A DNA stretch of 50,704 nt from Seminavis robusta (taxonomy: Eukaryota > Bacillariophyta > Bacillariophyceae > Naviculales > Naviculaceae). The notes under the pieces are model-generated. The model saw only the letters and a program-made list of their open reading frames with translations, was not told the DNA's origin and did no database searches. Below are positions 31,350 to 43,087 of the stretch, in pieces; positions within the stretch are counted from its first letter, which is position 1; every line of letters starts with the position of its first letter. The stretch lies in the NCBI GenBank assembly GCA_903772945.1, contig CAICTM010000736.1, positions 1 through 50,704 of the forward strand, in the 5' to 3' direction. Both the position numbers and the translations under genes were made by a program.

Positions 31350-31685
31350 TCATTGATTGGCTGCGTGAGATGAATGGTACTGAGTACGGTACTGTAGAAA
31401 GAAGCAAACGCTTGCATCAAAACAATCTGCATGTATTTTTGTGGGGTTCAGTAGCTCAGAACGTATGGATTCCCTGCCAAAGCTGGAGCTAGCAGCTGGA
31501 TACCGGTACCTGTATAGCTATAGAAGATCTCTTGGCTACCTTAGGTGAAATTGTTTTCTATGGCGTCTGACGAGGCAATCCCACGTTGCCATCTTCCTGC
31601 AGTCAAATGAATAATTAAATCAGCCATAGTTACCCATTCAAGCTCACTACAGTACTTTGTTCATTGTTGTCTGTCTATTTCAAAA
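31350..31685. other. intergenic, nothing but palindromic tracts
   Basis: 336 bp between convergent genes. A GATACCGGTACC tract near 31500 belongs to the dispersed TACCGGTA family. No gene seen. Confidence 0.5.
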
Positions 31686-32108
31686 TCATTTGGGTGAAGG
31701 TGATGTTGTTTGACTGTGACTACAGGTTTTTTCCACCTCCACACCGGACGGATTATTCTGCAATCTCTCCACAGTTTGGTCCGTGACAGGTTCCAATTGT
31801 GGCACGGTGGCCATATTGTCGGCATCTCCCGTGTGTTCTGGTTTGATGGCGACATGATAGTGTCCATCGTCATTTAATTTGCCCTGTACAAATCCCGTGA
31901 GGAGCATGTCTTCGGCTTCATCGGCCATGGTCAACAATCCTTCAAAATGCGGTCCACTGGTAGGCGCCGTCTTGTTTTGCAGGAACTGTATTCGAATGGC
32001 AGCGGCGGATTCTCGCATGGCTTCCGTGTCGGCTTGAAAGAGTTTGGCTCTGGCGCGGAACAACCGACGGTACGCCGAAAAGACGCGGCTTCGAGCGGAG
32101 GCTGCCAT
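31686..32108 (-). CDS. LYR-motif protein, LYRM7/MZM1-like complex III assembly factor
   Basis: A 140-residue single-exon ORF. The N-terminus (SRVFSAYRRLFRARAKLFQA) has the LYR-family helix with AYR in place of LYR, as is usual in MZM1/LYRM7. The following helices (MRESAAAIRIQFLQNK, MADEAEDMLLTGFVQGKL) fit the three-helix LYR fold, and the FVQGKLNDDGHY ending is like MZM1. Those proteins hold the Rieske Fe-S subunit in the mitochondrial matrix before it enters the bc1 complex. The last 40 residues are polar and probably disordered. Other LYR proteins cannot be excluded. Confidence 0.75.
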   Translation of the reverse strand: MAASARSRVFSAYRRLFRARAKLFQADTEAMRESAAAIRIQFLQNKTAPTSGPHFEGLLTMADEAEDMLLTGFVQGKLNDDGHYHVAIKPEHTGDADNMATVPQLEPVTDQTVERLQNNPSGVEVEKTCSHSQTTSPSPK

Positions 32109-32964
32109 TATCTGTTTAGCTAGCTTGAGGTAGAGTTAGTTGGATGGCGTTAGTTGGGTTGCGTTACTGGTACGGTCAGTGGTCTTCCTTTAGTGTTGCC
32201 ATCGTATCAGTCCATCAGATCTTCTTTTGGATGGCCATGGCCGACTGTCGACTGTGACTCACCAACATTTTCCATTCCAGTCCCAATCATACCGGTAGCA
32301 TGACTGTCGACTGCGCATTCGCAAGGAACAAAGAAGGGGTCATTATTAAATTGGCTTCCCTCGGCTCTCCTCTCGATGACACTGGTACAGACCAACCTAC
32401 AGTTAGACAGAATACCGAAAGCTTTTTGGGCTGCTTGAGGCATCTGATGACGTGAGATGCTGGTAAGCCTCTCCCTACACCAAACTACTGAGTGCCAGTT
32501 TCTGATGACTGGGGTCATGGTAGATGAAGAATGAGGTAGAGTGAGCTTGAGATTTCCCTAATACTATTCATAAAATACCCCATCTAACTCTTATCCTGAC
32601 TGGTTGTCTCCAGTCACCGACGGCAACGGTACTGTAAACTTTTGTCCAACAGAAAATCTCTCGGTCTCACTTTTTCTACGATCTCTGTCGCTTGCTCTTT
32701 GCTTGGTTGATGAGTTTGGCGCACTGGTCGCAATTGATACCCCTTCGCTACTGGTACCGGTACTACTATCTATGCCAGCAGGTAGCTCTTCTTCTTTTAT
32801 CCTCTTCCCATCTTCTACCCTCAACTATCTGTTGATTATCTGTATTGAGAGATAAGGGACGAGAACACCGTTAGCCTTGTTATTAGCTACAAGATACCCC
32901 TTCATAATATAGATCGATTCTTTCAGTGAGTCATTCATTCATTTATTTGAGAATCGAATCGAAG
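32109..32964. other. intergenic, no supported gene
   Basis: 856 bp upstream of the first LRR gene. Contains CTGGTACCGGTACTAC near 32753 and a TACCGGTAG near 32291. Two minus-strand ORFs (103 and 77 codons) lack recognisable features and are not called. Confidence 0.5.
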
Positions 32965-35874
32965 ATGAAGCGCACTCTCAGCAAGGGCGACAAGCGGAAA
33001 AACCGCTTTGAACAAATGGAGCAGATGGAGGCGGCAGCCAGAGGAACGGCACCTGCCTTGACTCTGGATGTGGGAGAGACTAATCCGCCTCCTGATGCCA
33101 CTACTCCTCAACCCGATGCCACTACCCCCGAACCAGAGTCATTGCCACCTCCTGCTGCTACTACCTCTACTATTACTAGTAGAAGTAATAGTAGAAGTCG
33201 AAGTAATAGTCCACCACCTACCACGGCCTTTGTGCCACCCACCCTCGCGGCAACACCACCACCAGGAACTACTTCCTTTGAACAATCGGAATTGCTCTCG
33301 GGAGATTATCTCTCTTCCATGACGGCCATTCCCACTCGCACCCTTTCCCCAACCAATTCGGGTGGAAACTTTTTCTCTCAGCGAGAAAAATACCAAGTCG
33401 ACCAATCCGTCAATCTCATGGATGCGTCCAGTCAACGATACCATTTTAACGAATACAATCGACGAGGGTCCAGCCACAATAACATCGGCAGTGACAAACG
33501 AACATCCAATGCCTTTGTCGACATTTTCTTGGGTAGCAGTGCAAATGGATCTGGAAATTCCAAAGGCAGAGGATCCAATAACACTAGTTGGAGATCCACC
33601 ATTGGAGGAAAACTTCTCATTGTCCTCTTCTTTCTCGCCTTTATGGGACTCTTTACTCTTTCCGTTCCATTTCTATTGACCAGCACCTCCACGCAGAGCA
33701 ATGACAATGACGACGACAAGCCCGATACGGGACACAAGGAAGCGCAAGATCAGGCGGAAATGCAACCCGCGGGGACCATTGATCACGATACCAGCGTACA
33801 AGATCTCGTCCGATTCGATCATCTCAAGAGCATGGTATTGGGACAAAAGGCCACCACGGCAAACCGATTGCAAGATTCTTCGTCCAGTGCCTTTCACGCC
33901 CTTCGTTGGCTCACTGATGACGATCCCGCCAAGTTGACGCCCGCCGATCCACAACTCCTTCCTCGTTTTGCCTTGGCGAGCCTGTTCTATGCCACCAATG
34001 ACGCCACCAAACATCGGTCCACGGTCAGTACCGGTCGACAGATACAAGAAGAGGACACCACAACCGCTACCACTACTACTGCTTATTCCACAACCACGCG
34101 CTGGAAACGAGCCGATCGTTGGATGACCGAATCCAGTGTCTGTGATTGGTATGGCATTGATTGCGAGAGCGGGGGAGGACAAGAAACACACGTGGTGCAC
34201 TTGAATGTGACACGCAATCAGATTCAAGGAGCCATTCCAATCGAACTCCAATCTCTCACCCACTTGGTCGTATTGGATTTGTCCTTTAATGAATTGTCGG
34301 GGACCATCCCCTCGCAGCTGGCATTGTTGACGCCACTCAAGTATCTCTTGTTGCAGCACAATGAGCTGACGGGCAGAATCCCGGCATCGCTAGGGAATCT
34401 ACCCGACATTTATGAACTCTACTTGGCATTCAACAAACTCCAGGGGCGTGTCCCCCGTTCCATTGGCAAGCTCAGTTCGCTTCGAGCGCTTCTTCTGGAA
34501 CAGAATCAGCTCGAAGGACATCTCCCCGATCTGTCGGGTTTGAAGGATACCAGTAAGTCAAAGGGGAGGGAGTTTTGGTTGAAGGCTTGTCGCTCCTTCT
34601 TTTGTCTGTCTAACCATTGTTCATTCTTCGTTGCATGCAGTCCACATACATTTGAACAATAACCAGTTCTCTGGGTCGATTCCGCTGTCGGTTGGTGAAT
34701 TGTCCATGCTGCGTAAGTGTTCATTCAGTTCAGTCCTCGTATGGTGGAGTCTTGGTTTGGTTTCTGACTTTCAATAATGTTCATCTCACAACTAACTCAA
34801 CTCAATCGACGTTGTTGCTCACTGCAGACGACCTCAAGTTGGACAACAACCAGATCACTGGTCATATCCCAACTGAGATGGCTAGTGACGGAAAATTGCG
34901 GCTTTTGTATTTGGCAAACAACCTGCTCTCAGGAACGATTCCAGAGATGTTTGACAGGATGGACACTCTCAGTACGTACTCCTGTTGCGCGTATTGGAGT
35001 CCTATTGTGTGTTGTACTTGTCTCCGCTCATGCTTCCGTCTCAACTATCGTTTCGTTTATAGCCGATCTCCAGCTCCATGGCAACAAGTTGAAGAGTACT
35101 CTTCCGACAACCATTGGTCTCGTGACGGGTTTACGTGAGTGCAACACGGGCGGGCTCCCTGGCTGGTCCATCATGTAGTTCTAATTTGATTCACCTCTAA
35201 CAACAATGCATGTCTGCATGTTCTATCACTAATAACAGGTCGACTGACTCTGGAGGGAAACGTCATCACGGGTAAACTTCCGACTGAGTGGGGACAACTG
35301 ACAGAGCTCGAAGCGCTGGAGTTGGTACGTTCACAGTTATTAGTTTGCAGTTTGGCTTTTTGAAATGACAACAGTCAAGAACTCACGCGGATGGTTCCTC
35401 TCTCCTCTAATCCACGAACCAACCAACAGCATCACAATGAACTCAGGGGCGAGATCCCTTCGGAGTTTGGCAAAATGACAAGCCTTCGCAACTTGGGGCT
35501 TGGCCACAACTTTCTCCAGCACGAGATCCCGTCCAACTTGGGTTCCCTGACACGATTGAAGAGCTTGGATTTGCAACGCAATGCATTCAAGGGGGCGGTT
35601 CCAACGCAGCTCGGAAAGCTCAAGAAACTAGGTACGTGGGGTAGTTGAGTGTGCGGGAAGATTACTGGCACTGCTCGGATCCTCATGGTTTGATCTGTTC
35701 ATCGTTACGCTTCTCAATCTACTTGTAGAACGACTGGACCTTTCGGATACAATCTTGACGGGAACCATGCCATCCGAGATTTGTGATCTGACCGAAAATG
35801 AAGGACTGACTTTGTTGGAGTGTGACTGCCAAAGCGACGACATTGTTTGTTCCTGTTGCACCAAGTGCCATTAG
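32965..35874 (+). CDS. type II membrane leucine-rich repeat protein A, 7 exons
   Basis: Exons 32965-34552, 34641-34712, 34828-34971, 35063-35134, 35239-35324, 35430-35631 and 35729-35874 give 769 residues. The N-terminal 215 residues are Ser/Thr/Pro-rich and cytosolic, with EQMEAAARGTAPAL and VDQSVNLMD shared with paralog B. One membrane helix (about 216-238, KLLIVLFFLAFMGLF) acts as signal anchor. Outside are a CDWYGIDC cap and 14 plant-type LRRs (LxxLxLxxNxLxGxIPxxLGxL), closed by a Cys-rich end (CSCCTKCH). There is no kinase domain, so it is receptor-like at most; ligand unknown. Exons 2-4 are 72, 144 and 72 bp, i.e. whole 24-residue repeats, with introns at a fixed place in the repeat. 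A further Met at 32926 would add 13 residues; the start at 32965 is preferred for its match to the paralog. Confidence 0.88.
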
Positions 35875-37514
35875 AATGTCTGCACTGCCACTTTCCGATT
35901 GAGTCGAGTCGGCAAGTGGAAAAAGCTCGCTCAAGGTTGAGCTGGGCATGTACGGTAGATATGGTTGGGGGCTGACTCTACGAACCCGCACGATAGCTTC
36001 TGCGATGGATCGCTGTACTACATACGATACTACACATAAGACAATGTAGTTGATTTGTGTTTTCTTTTAGATTCCCGATTTACGCGTTTGAAGCAAGCTA
36101 CTGATTGACTGCCCAAGTCCTTTCTGAATGGTTGGCTGAAATAGATTGAACTTGTGGATACTAGTAGCACGTCCCCATTTTTGGCTGATTCCTTGGAATT
36201 ATCTAGCTAGCTGGGGAGCCGTGAGATAGGAATGAAGAGATGGCCCTGCAAGGTACAATACTGTAGCATTTCAGACAACATTGCAAATCCAGACAATATA
36301 CAAATCTTTCGTAACTAACTATCAGATCTGTCTTCATTCTATCTATCTTGCTAGTCGTTTTAGTAAACTCGAACTCCTCGAATTCTGGTCCTCATGTTCA
36401 ACTGTGAGTGTTTGCAGGTGTAATAGGCATTCCGTTGTGCGCGACATGGATCACTGGCAATTTCATCCTTCATGCATTCGATCAAGGGGGTCCCCTTCTT
36501 GACACACTCTGTCTTTTCCATGCATGTGAGAAGACTCAATGCTGCTTCCGAGCAAGCTTTGGGCTATTCATGTCATGGTCGTATGTACCGTATCATTGGG
36601 TCGAATCGAATCGAATCGCAATGGATATACATAGATACCCCCAATGAACGGTCAAGTAAGTGCAAGCAAATTGTTCAGTTCTTTAGCATGTATCATCAGT
36701 CCTCCCATTCCAACAAGATACCAACAACGCACCATTTTCACTTATTCTTATCTATCTTTACTACCATGCAGCACTGGTGATGGTGTTGAGGGTTGATCGA
36801 TGTTGTTGGATCAGCAAAATCAATTGCAGCATCCGCTATCCGCCAGTTGTCGCCCTCTTCTTCCTGTTCCTGTTGCTTGGTACTGGATCTGGACTACTCC
36901 GGCAATGATGCACGTCACCGTAGAAACTTGGCGCCTGAAATGACCGTTTCCTAATAAACCAAAAGATCCTTTTATGCGAACTCTGGTATACCGTACACTT
37001 TTACCTGTATCTTCTGGTAGGTTAGTCATAGAGTCATTGTGGCTTCTAGAGAGTAGTACCTGGTGTTGCCCAGATTCCTAGCTGTGTTTCTTCGTAAATA
37101 AAGGATCGCGTTCTTTTAAAAAGTTCCAACGTTCCATCCAACAACGAACGTGTTTGGCTACAACAGCCATTCACTTGCTTCCCCCGAGAGCTCTCGTGGT
37201 AGCGATCTAGATCCTCCGATACCGGTACCTTTTGCTTCAGATAATATCTATCTTCCCTGAGACTGTACGAACGAGCAGGGGATCTTCGGAGGTAGCAAAG
37301 AGCAAGCACCCGAAGGTATACCAGTATTAGCTATAGTCAGGGCTACCCGAAGAGTCAATCAAGTTAAGTCTGGGTAGCATATTATCCATCGATCCAACGA
37401 TCCAACCCAACAACAGCAACAACCAGCAGCAACACGTACTCAACTCCGCCAACAAGCAATTACTTCCGCCTCAATTATTTATTATTATTAAAAGACAGAC
37501 AGCCAGATAGATAG
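35875..37514. other. intergenic between the two LRR genes
   Basis: 1.64 kb with no supported gene. Seen: a (GAATC) run near 36600, a TACCGGTACC tract near 37219, a GCTAGC palindrome near 36205 and an AT-rich ATTATTATT stretch just before the second start. Confidence 0.5.
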
Positions 37515-40331
37515 ATGATTCCGCCACCCGCCAACCCGACCAAAGGCGGCCCCAGTCGCACGAACAGTGGTGCCAGCAATGTGAGTCGAGACAGCAGCAG
37601 TAGCACCCCTGCCAAGCCCAAGGAAGAACGGCGGCAATCTCGGATGCAACAAATGGAAATGATGGAAGCGGCTGCCCGAGGGACTACTCCTGCCATGCAA
37701 CTGGAGCCTGTCGTGGCAGCTCCGACGACGACATCCGGATTACGGTCCCGAAATACATCGTCTCATAGTACGTCGGTCCTCTCGAATAGTTCGGTCGAAG
37801 CACGGCGCTTTTTATCGGGAGAAGAAGAAGATTACGTCAATGGTACACCCATGCATCCATCTACCATTCAAATTGGACCAAGGGGGACGTCCTCCACAGG
37901 AACCAGCTCTCTCTTTAACCAACACGAATTGTACTCGGTCGATCAGTCGGTCAATCTCATGGATCCCGCCACAGAGACGTATACTCCTTCGCCCAGCAAG
38001 ACAAAAACATCCTTTGTCGATATCTTTTTGGGTGGGGCTGGAACCACCACGGGATCTGGAAATGCCAAAGGAAGAGGATCCGTACATACCACATGGCAAC
38101 AAAGTGTTTTGGGAAGATTCGTCATTCTCTTTGCATTCATCTCCTTTGGCGTCTTTCTCTCTGTATCGGTATCTTTCTTGACGACGACTGACACGGACGA
38201 TAGTAGTACTGCCAAGGGATTTGTCAAAACGGGTAATCGATGTGACGATATCAAGACGTTTCTATTACTCAACAGTGCCTCACACACGGAATATCTATCC
38301 GATCAGTCCACCAGTGCCTATCATGCGCTGCGGTGGCTCTGCAAAACCGACGCTGCCAAATTACCCGCCGATCACGATGAAATACTCGCACGATTTGCAC
38401 TCGCCAGTTTTTATTATGCCACACACCCGGATGCCGCTTCGCAACATTCCAGTGGAACGGTCGCAACCATTGATTCCGGATGGAAACGCGATACCAAATG
38501 GATGTCCAAAGCCAGTGTGTGCGACTGGTACGGCGTCGAGTGCGAAGCCGTCGACACGCGAAACAATCACAAGGATGTCGTGCATTTCAATCTCACAAAC
38601 AATCAAATGCAAGGGACCATTCCACTAGAAATCAAATCACTCAGCAACATGGTATTGCTCGATCTATCGGACAATCAACTATCGGGAACCATCCCCGCAT
38701 CCGTATGTCGCATGTTCCAAATCACTTACTTGATGCTACAAAAAAATCAATTGTCGGGGAGTATTCCGACGCATATTGGTATGATGGAGGGAGCCTACGA
38801 AATTTATCTACACCACAACAATCTCGAAGGGACCATACCCTCGTCCATTGCCAAATTATCCAACTTGAAGGGACTCTTTTTGGAAGATAACCAATTGGCT
38901 GGGTCCATCCCGGATTTGTCCGGACTCGCGGGGTTGAGTAAGTACAAACACACACGCACACACACGGAAAACAAAGAGGGAAAAAAGAGACATCCACGAA
39001 TCCATGTACCGTAGTTGTGACTCACTCACTCACTCACACGCTACGATCGTCCGTCCGTCCCCCTCAGATCATCTCAACCTGCAAAACAACAGCTTGACAA
39101 GTGCCATGCCGTTCTCGATTGCAAAACTGACCAATCTTCGTAAGTCTCTTTCACCAGTACGATATTTGTTTCTTTTTGCTTCTTCATCATTTCTTACAGT
39201 TGTCTTGTTGTTTCGTACTATGATAGATGATCTGAGGCTGAATTTGAATAAACTGACCGGAACGATTCTTCCCGAAATGGCCACCAACAAAAAACTCCGT
39301 AAGCAATCCATGGGCCAGGATTGGCTGGCTTTTGTCGTGGTGGTGCTTGTGATTTGTGACTGACCGCTTATTATGACCTGTTTTTGCCTGAATTTCTACC
39401 GCAGAGTTGTTGTATCTGGGGAACAACCTCATGACGGGCAAAATTCCAGAGATCTTTGACGACTTGCGAACGTTGAGTAAGTGCTACGAATGCCGTTTCG
39501 TCTGTGTCTGACAACGCCGTTTTTTTTGGCTCACTTTTGCTGCTGAACGTCATTTCAGCCGATTTGGAGCTGCACAACAATATTTTCACTGGTGCACTCC
39601 CAACGACGTTTCGGTATCTTACGAGCTTACGTACGTATCCGCGTCGAGTTGTGACTGGATGTCGTAAATGAAGCCTAGCTGACACCTGTCGGAAAAAATC
39701 GCTCTATCTGTAGGGAGGCTCACGGTGGACGCAAACAAGCTAGCCGGAAAGCTGCCGCCAGAGTGGGGAGAAATGACAGATCTGGAGGCGCTGGGTATGG
39801 TAAGCCGCACGAGACAATACTAATCTACGACGAGAGTCCACCATTCTGCTCTGGTTTCGCTCAATCACTCTACTTGCTTTGGATGTTGCCAGCACCACAA
39901 CCGAATTATAGGGTCAATCCCTTCTCAGTTCAGCGGGATGACAAACTTGGCCCACATCTTTCTGAATCACAACTTTCTGCAAGGGGAACTCCCCTCTGAG
40001 CTGGCTGCTCTGACAAAGCTAAAAGATCTGTACCTTGAAAGCAACGCCTTCAAAGGCAAAATACCAACGCAGATGGCAAAACTGACGAGACTTGGTAAGG
40101 CGGCGACGGGAGTCACAAGAGGCCAGCTACTCAGCAGGCGATGGACATGTGAACTCATCCCTTTTCACTTTTGTTGTACGGACAGAGAGCTTTCGGATTT
40201 TCAATACTGACGTAACAGGGACCATGCCGAGAGAACTCTGCGACATGAAAGAGAAGTACGACAAGCTTAAAGATCTCGAGGCAAGCTGCAACCAGAAATT
40301 CAAGTGCGCCTGTTGTACAGAATGTCACTGA
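37515..40331 (+). CDS. type II membrane leucine-rich repeat protein B, 8 exons
   Basis: Exons 37515-38937, 39068-39139, 39227-39298, 39405-39476, 39559-39630, 39714-39799, 39893-40094 and 40186-40331 give 714 residues. It has the same plan as protein A: a cytosolic Ser/Thr-rich N-terminus (QQMEMMEAAARGTTPAM, VDQSVNLMD), a signal-anchor helix at about 199-221, a CDWYGVEC cap, 14 plant-type LRRs and a Cys-rich end (CACCTECH). The last three exons (86, 202 and 146 bp) have exactly the lengths of those in A. The single 144-bp exon 3 of A is split here into two 72-bp exons. A tandem duplicate of A that has diverged strongly in the N-terminal part. No kinase, so any signalling needs a partner. Confidence 0.88.
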
Positions 40332-41133
40332 GGGGTCGAGTACCGTACCTTCCTTGTGGGCTTCTAAGATTGTCCTTGCACGATGAAGTCAGTCGTTGCA
40401 CCTCCGCTCCAGAACCTGCTTTCCTCGAAGTTGCAAGACTTGTAACAAGATTCTATCGTATTACGAAACACCAAGAGGCGATCAGTCAAGCGGAAACAAA
40501 GTGAACTCCAGCCACCGAGGACATGGCGGCACACGAGTCTCTGTGTCGGCGGTCGACCCGAAGATACCACTAAGTACGAAAGACAGTTTGTTCGGAGCCT
40601 GCTTCCCTATACTCTAATTGATCCAAGTCAGGTGGCTAAAAGTGTCCTTCGTGTGAAACCATAATCTCAATGGATGGCTGTTGAAACTGAAACTGCACCA
40701 GTAGTAGCTACAACATCAACTAAGAGGTGGGGGTTCGAAGAAGCCAAACCGTTCTCAACTGTCGGCCCCAACTTGTATTTGTCAACCAATTGAATCTAGA
40801 TTATTGTGCCAACTTGAAGAAAACTCAAGGGGGGGGGGACTCTGGCCTCTTCAGAACAAGGCGGCTTCCAACAGCACCATCAGGCCAACACAGAAACCAC
40901 TCTCAACAGTATCGTTTTAGAATAAATGTAGTCACACAAGCAAACAGCTTCATAGCTGGCTCTCTGCATGCCTTTCCGAAGCCTAGCTAGCTAGATTCTC
41001 TTGGCGGATGCCAAGGCTACCGTTGCGGCTGCGAACGACAGCTTTTGAAAAGAATATGCAATGACTAGATTAATAATTAAAAAGATACAACAGTATCAGC
41101 AGCAAGGCCAGCACAGAGACACTCAAAAGCTGC
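40332..41133. other. intergenic, no gene seen
   Basis: 802 bp between the convergent LRR B and VWD-protein genes. Contains a run of ten G near 40830 and a GCTAGCTAG tract near 40985. ORFs of 66-87 codons show no recognisable protein. Confidence 0.5.
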
Positions 41134-42447
41134 CTAAAATGCCCCTGCTTCGGCAAGCTCCAAATCCTCAGCAGCCATGACATCATAGACACATTGGTCT
41201 TTCAAGTCTCCCCAGTGCTCACAGGGCTCCTCAGCAGCTTCCATGGAAATGGAAATGGTGGATTCACCCAGACGGCGGCGTCCTTCTCTTTCAGGGCCAG
41301 GCATACTGCATTTCACTGGGTGCTGGGGGAATCTGTTTGTCTGGAAGAGCTTGGGTTCTGTTTCAATGACTTGCCATTCATTGCCAGAGGCATCAGGATC
41401 AGTCATGACAGTGCCATTGCGGGAAAGCAACTTGCCAGTTCCAAACTCTCCCAAAAGACCCTGGCTGCCTCTGTACTCCTCAGGGCTGGCACCCACAGTC
41501 TTGACACTGACCAGGTCCTTGAAAGATTGAATAATAATCTGCTTTCCCTCTCCAAGCTCAACAGTGAAGATGTGTTGCTTGGAGTTGACCTTCTTGTGGG
41601 TGACAGGGTACTTGTCATCCATCTTTTCAAGCTCTGCATTGGAGACGCCATCCAACATGTAGTTACCATATTCACCAACCTCCAAGACGCTGTCTCCAAT
41701 TTGAACAGCAGCAGACTCAATGAAAGAGTACTGGTAGCGAGCCTTGGTTCGAATGTGGATCGCCAATCCAGTTCCATGTCCAAACTTGGGGCTGTCGATA
41801 AAGACCAAGTCACATTCTCCATGGAAATCAAACCACTCTCCAACCCAAGTCTTGAAGTGGGGGTCACCTGTGCCAGCTCCATCAGTGATTGGTTCACAAG
41901 GAGTGAGGATAACAGACCAAGAATTAAGTACTCTTTCGTCACCATCAACATCATCATTGATGTGAAGCGTCCAGTAACCTGTTGATTGGTGCCCATTGAA
42001 AGTAGAGAGAGACTCTTCTGGCTGAACGTCTACTCCATCATCATGACAAAGTGGTTCGAAGATACCAGCACCATCAATACTGTTTTCACTCGAGTCATCA
42101 AAAAGAACAACAAGATCTTCGCTACCACCACAATCATCATGCTGAAGCCGAATCATATCAACAGGGTCAGTTGTTGGGTCTGGTCCATCGACATCAAGCT
42201 TGATGTCAAACAGCAAGCCAGAAGTCCAAGTGTGGGTGATGTCCACTGAAATGTCGACGTCACAGATGTCAAAGGTTGCATCCACAAAAATGTTAGAGAC
42301 GGTTGGTCCATCGGTGCGTGCGGGATCCAGTGGAATTCGTAAGTTACTGTTGGCAGCATCCGAAGTGTACGTAACAGGTGTAGCAGCCCTTGTGGGAGAC
42401 AGGCTACCAAGGAGGCCAAGAGCAATGAGAGATAGCTTGGTGAACAT
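41134..42447 (-). CDS. secreted protein with P-like beta domain and VWD-like domain
   Basis: From Met 42447, 437 residues beginning with a clear signal peptide (FTKLSLIALGLLGSLSPTRA). The frame is open 40 residues further upstream, but that part is low-complexity Thr/Asn-rich and would bury the signal. About residues 25-190 resemble the jelly-roll P/proprotein domain (ISVDITHTWTSGLLFDIKL, GYWTLHINDD, LNSWSVIL). A von Willebrand type D-like domain follows (GTGDPHFKTWVGEWFDFHGE, CDLVFI, then HIFTVELGEGKQIII). The C-terminus has a GRRRLGE tract and a few Cys. No protease is attached. Likely an extracellular or cell-wall-associated adhesion-type protein; the function is inference from the domains. 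Confidence 0.75.
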   Translation of the reverse strand: MFTKLSLIALGLLGSLSPTRAATPVTYTSDAANSNLRIPLDPARTDGPTVSNIFVDATFDICDVDISVDITHTWTSGLLFDIKLDVDGPDPTTDPVDMIRLQHDDCGGSEDLVVLFDDSSENSIDGAGIFEPLCHDDGVDVQPEESLSTFNGHQSTGYWTLHINDDVDGDERVLNSWSVILTPCEPITDGAGTGDPHFKTWVGEWFDFHGECDLVFIDSPKFGHGTGLAIHIRTKARYQYSFIESAAVQIGDSVLEVGEYGNYMLDGVSNAELEKMDDKYPVTHKKVNSKQHIFTVELGEGKQIIIQSFKDLVSVKTVGASPEEYRGSQGLLGEFGTGKLLSRNGTVMTDPDASGNEWQVIETEPKLFQTNRFPQHPVKCSMPGPEREGRRRLGESTISISMEAAEEPCEHWGDLKDQCVYDVMAAEDLELAEAGAF

Positions 42448-43079
42448 GGTGGCGAGCTTGATGAAATGTGTGATGAAAAGCAACAAAGTAGTAGCGCTAG
42501 TAGTATTAGCAGCAGTAGTTGTTGTTTGCTGTTCGTTCCTTCTGTTTTGATGTCTTTGGACTTTCAAATTGTGAGAGTTTCTGGCCGGGTGAGGTCAAAG
42601 TTGGAGGTTGCTGCTGCTGCGGTACCAGTACCTGGGTTTTCGTCGAGCAACTCTCTCCAGTCTCGTACCGGCCGGTACATGGACCGGTACATGGGTCCGC
42701 AAGCAGTTTTCAAACCAAAAATCCAAAACAAATCACCAACACCTTTCTCACATCCTCAGCAACACATAAATAAGCCTCACCTCTCGAGAAGCCAATGAGG
42801 TCACGATGTCCTGGCTAACACTTTGAGCATCTCAATTCTGGTCAAAGGTTCGTGGGCTGATTCACGAGCCGAGTATCATCTTACTGTGGTACTGTACCAT
42901 CGTTTGAAATTGAGCATCCGTTCTTTTAGGGTACTGGGACTACTCTAGCTAGCACACTAGAGGTTCCATTGGAAGCGCATTCTCCAGCCCTCTCACATGT
43001 AACAGCAGAGCAGCAGTAAGTGTACACGCACTAAACCATTTTAAAAATGAGCATCTCAAAATAAATGTTTCAGATGGAG
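42448..43079. other. intergenic with palindromes and a copy of the hAT target repeat
   Basis: Upstream region of the VWD-protein gene. Holds three TACCGG/CCGGTAC palindromes at about 42660-42695, and at 42808-42848 a copy of the sequence into which the hAT element inserted further right. No gene. Confidence 0.5.
42808..42848. repeat. repeat matching the hAT insertion site
   Basis: GTCCTGGCTAACACTTT then GAGCATCTCAATTCTGG recurs at 45667-45716 as GTCTTGGCTAACACTTT ... GAGCATCTCAATCTGG with a 7-bp insertion. The second copy begins at the right-hand target duplication of the hAT element, so the transposon landed in an existing repeat. Confidence 0.75.
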
Positions 43080-43087
43080 GTCTTGGC
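43080..43087. repeat. left 8-bp target-site duplication of hAT element
   Basis: GTCTTGGC directly precedes the left terminal repeat and is identical to 45667-45674. Confidence 0.9.

Noticed and set aside
32207..32824. Two minus-strand ORFs (103 and 77 codons) before LRR gene A
   Set aside because: No domain, poor start contexts, and composition expected of noncoding DNA.
41194..41985. 263-codon plus-strand ORF opposite the VWD protein
   Set aside because: Antisense shadow; the minus strand has a signal peptide and domain motifs.
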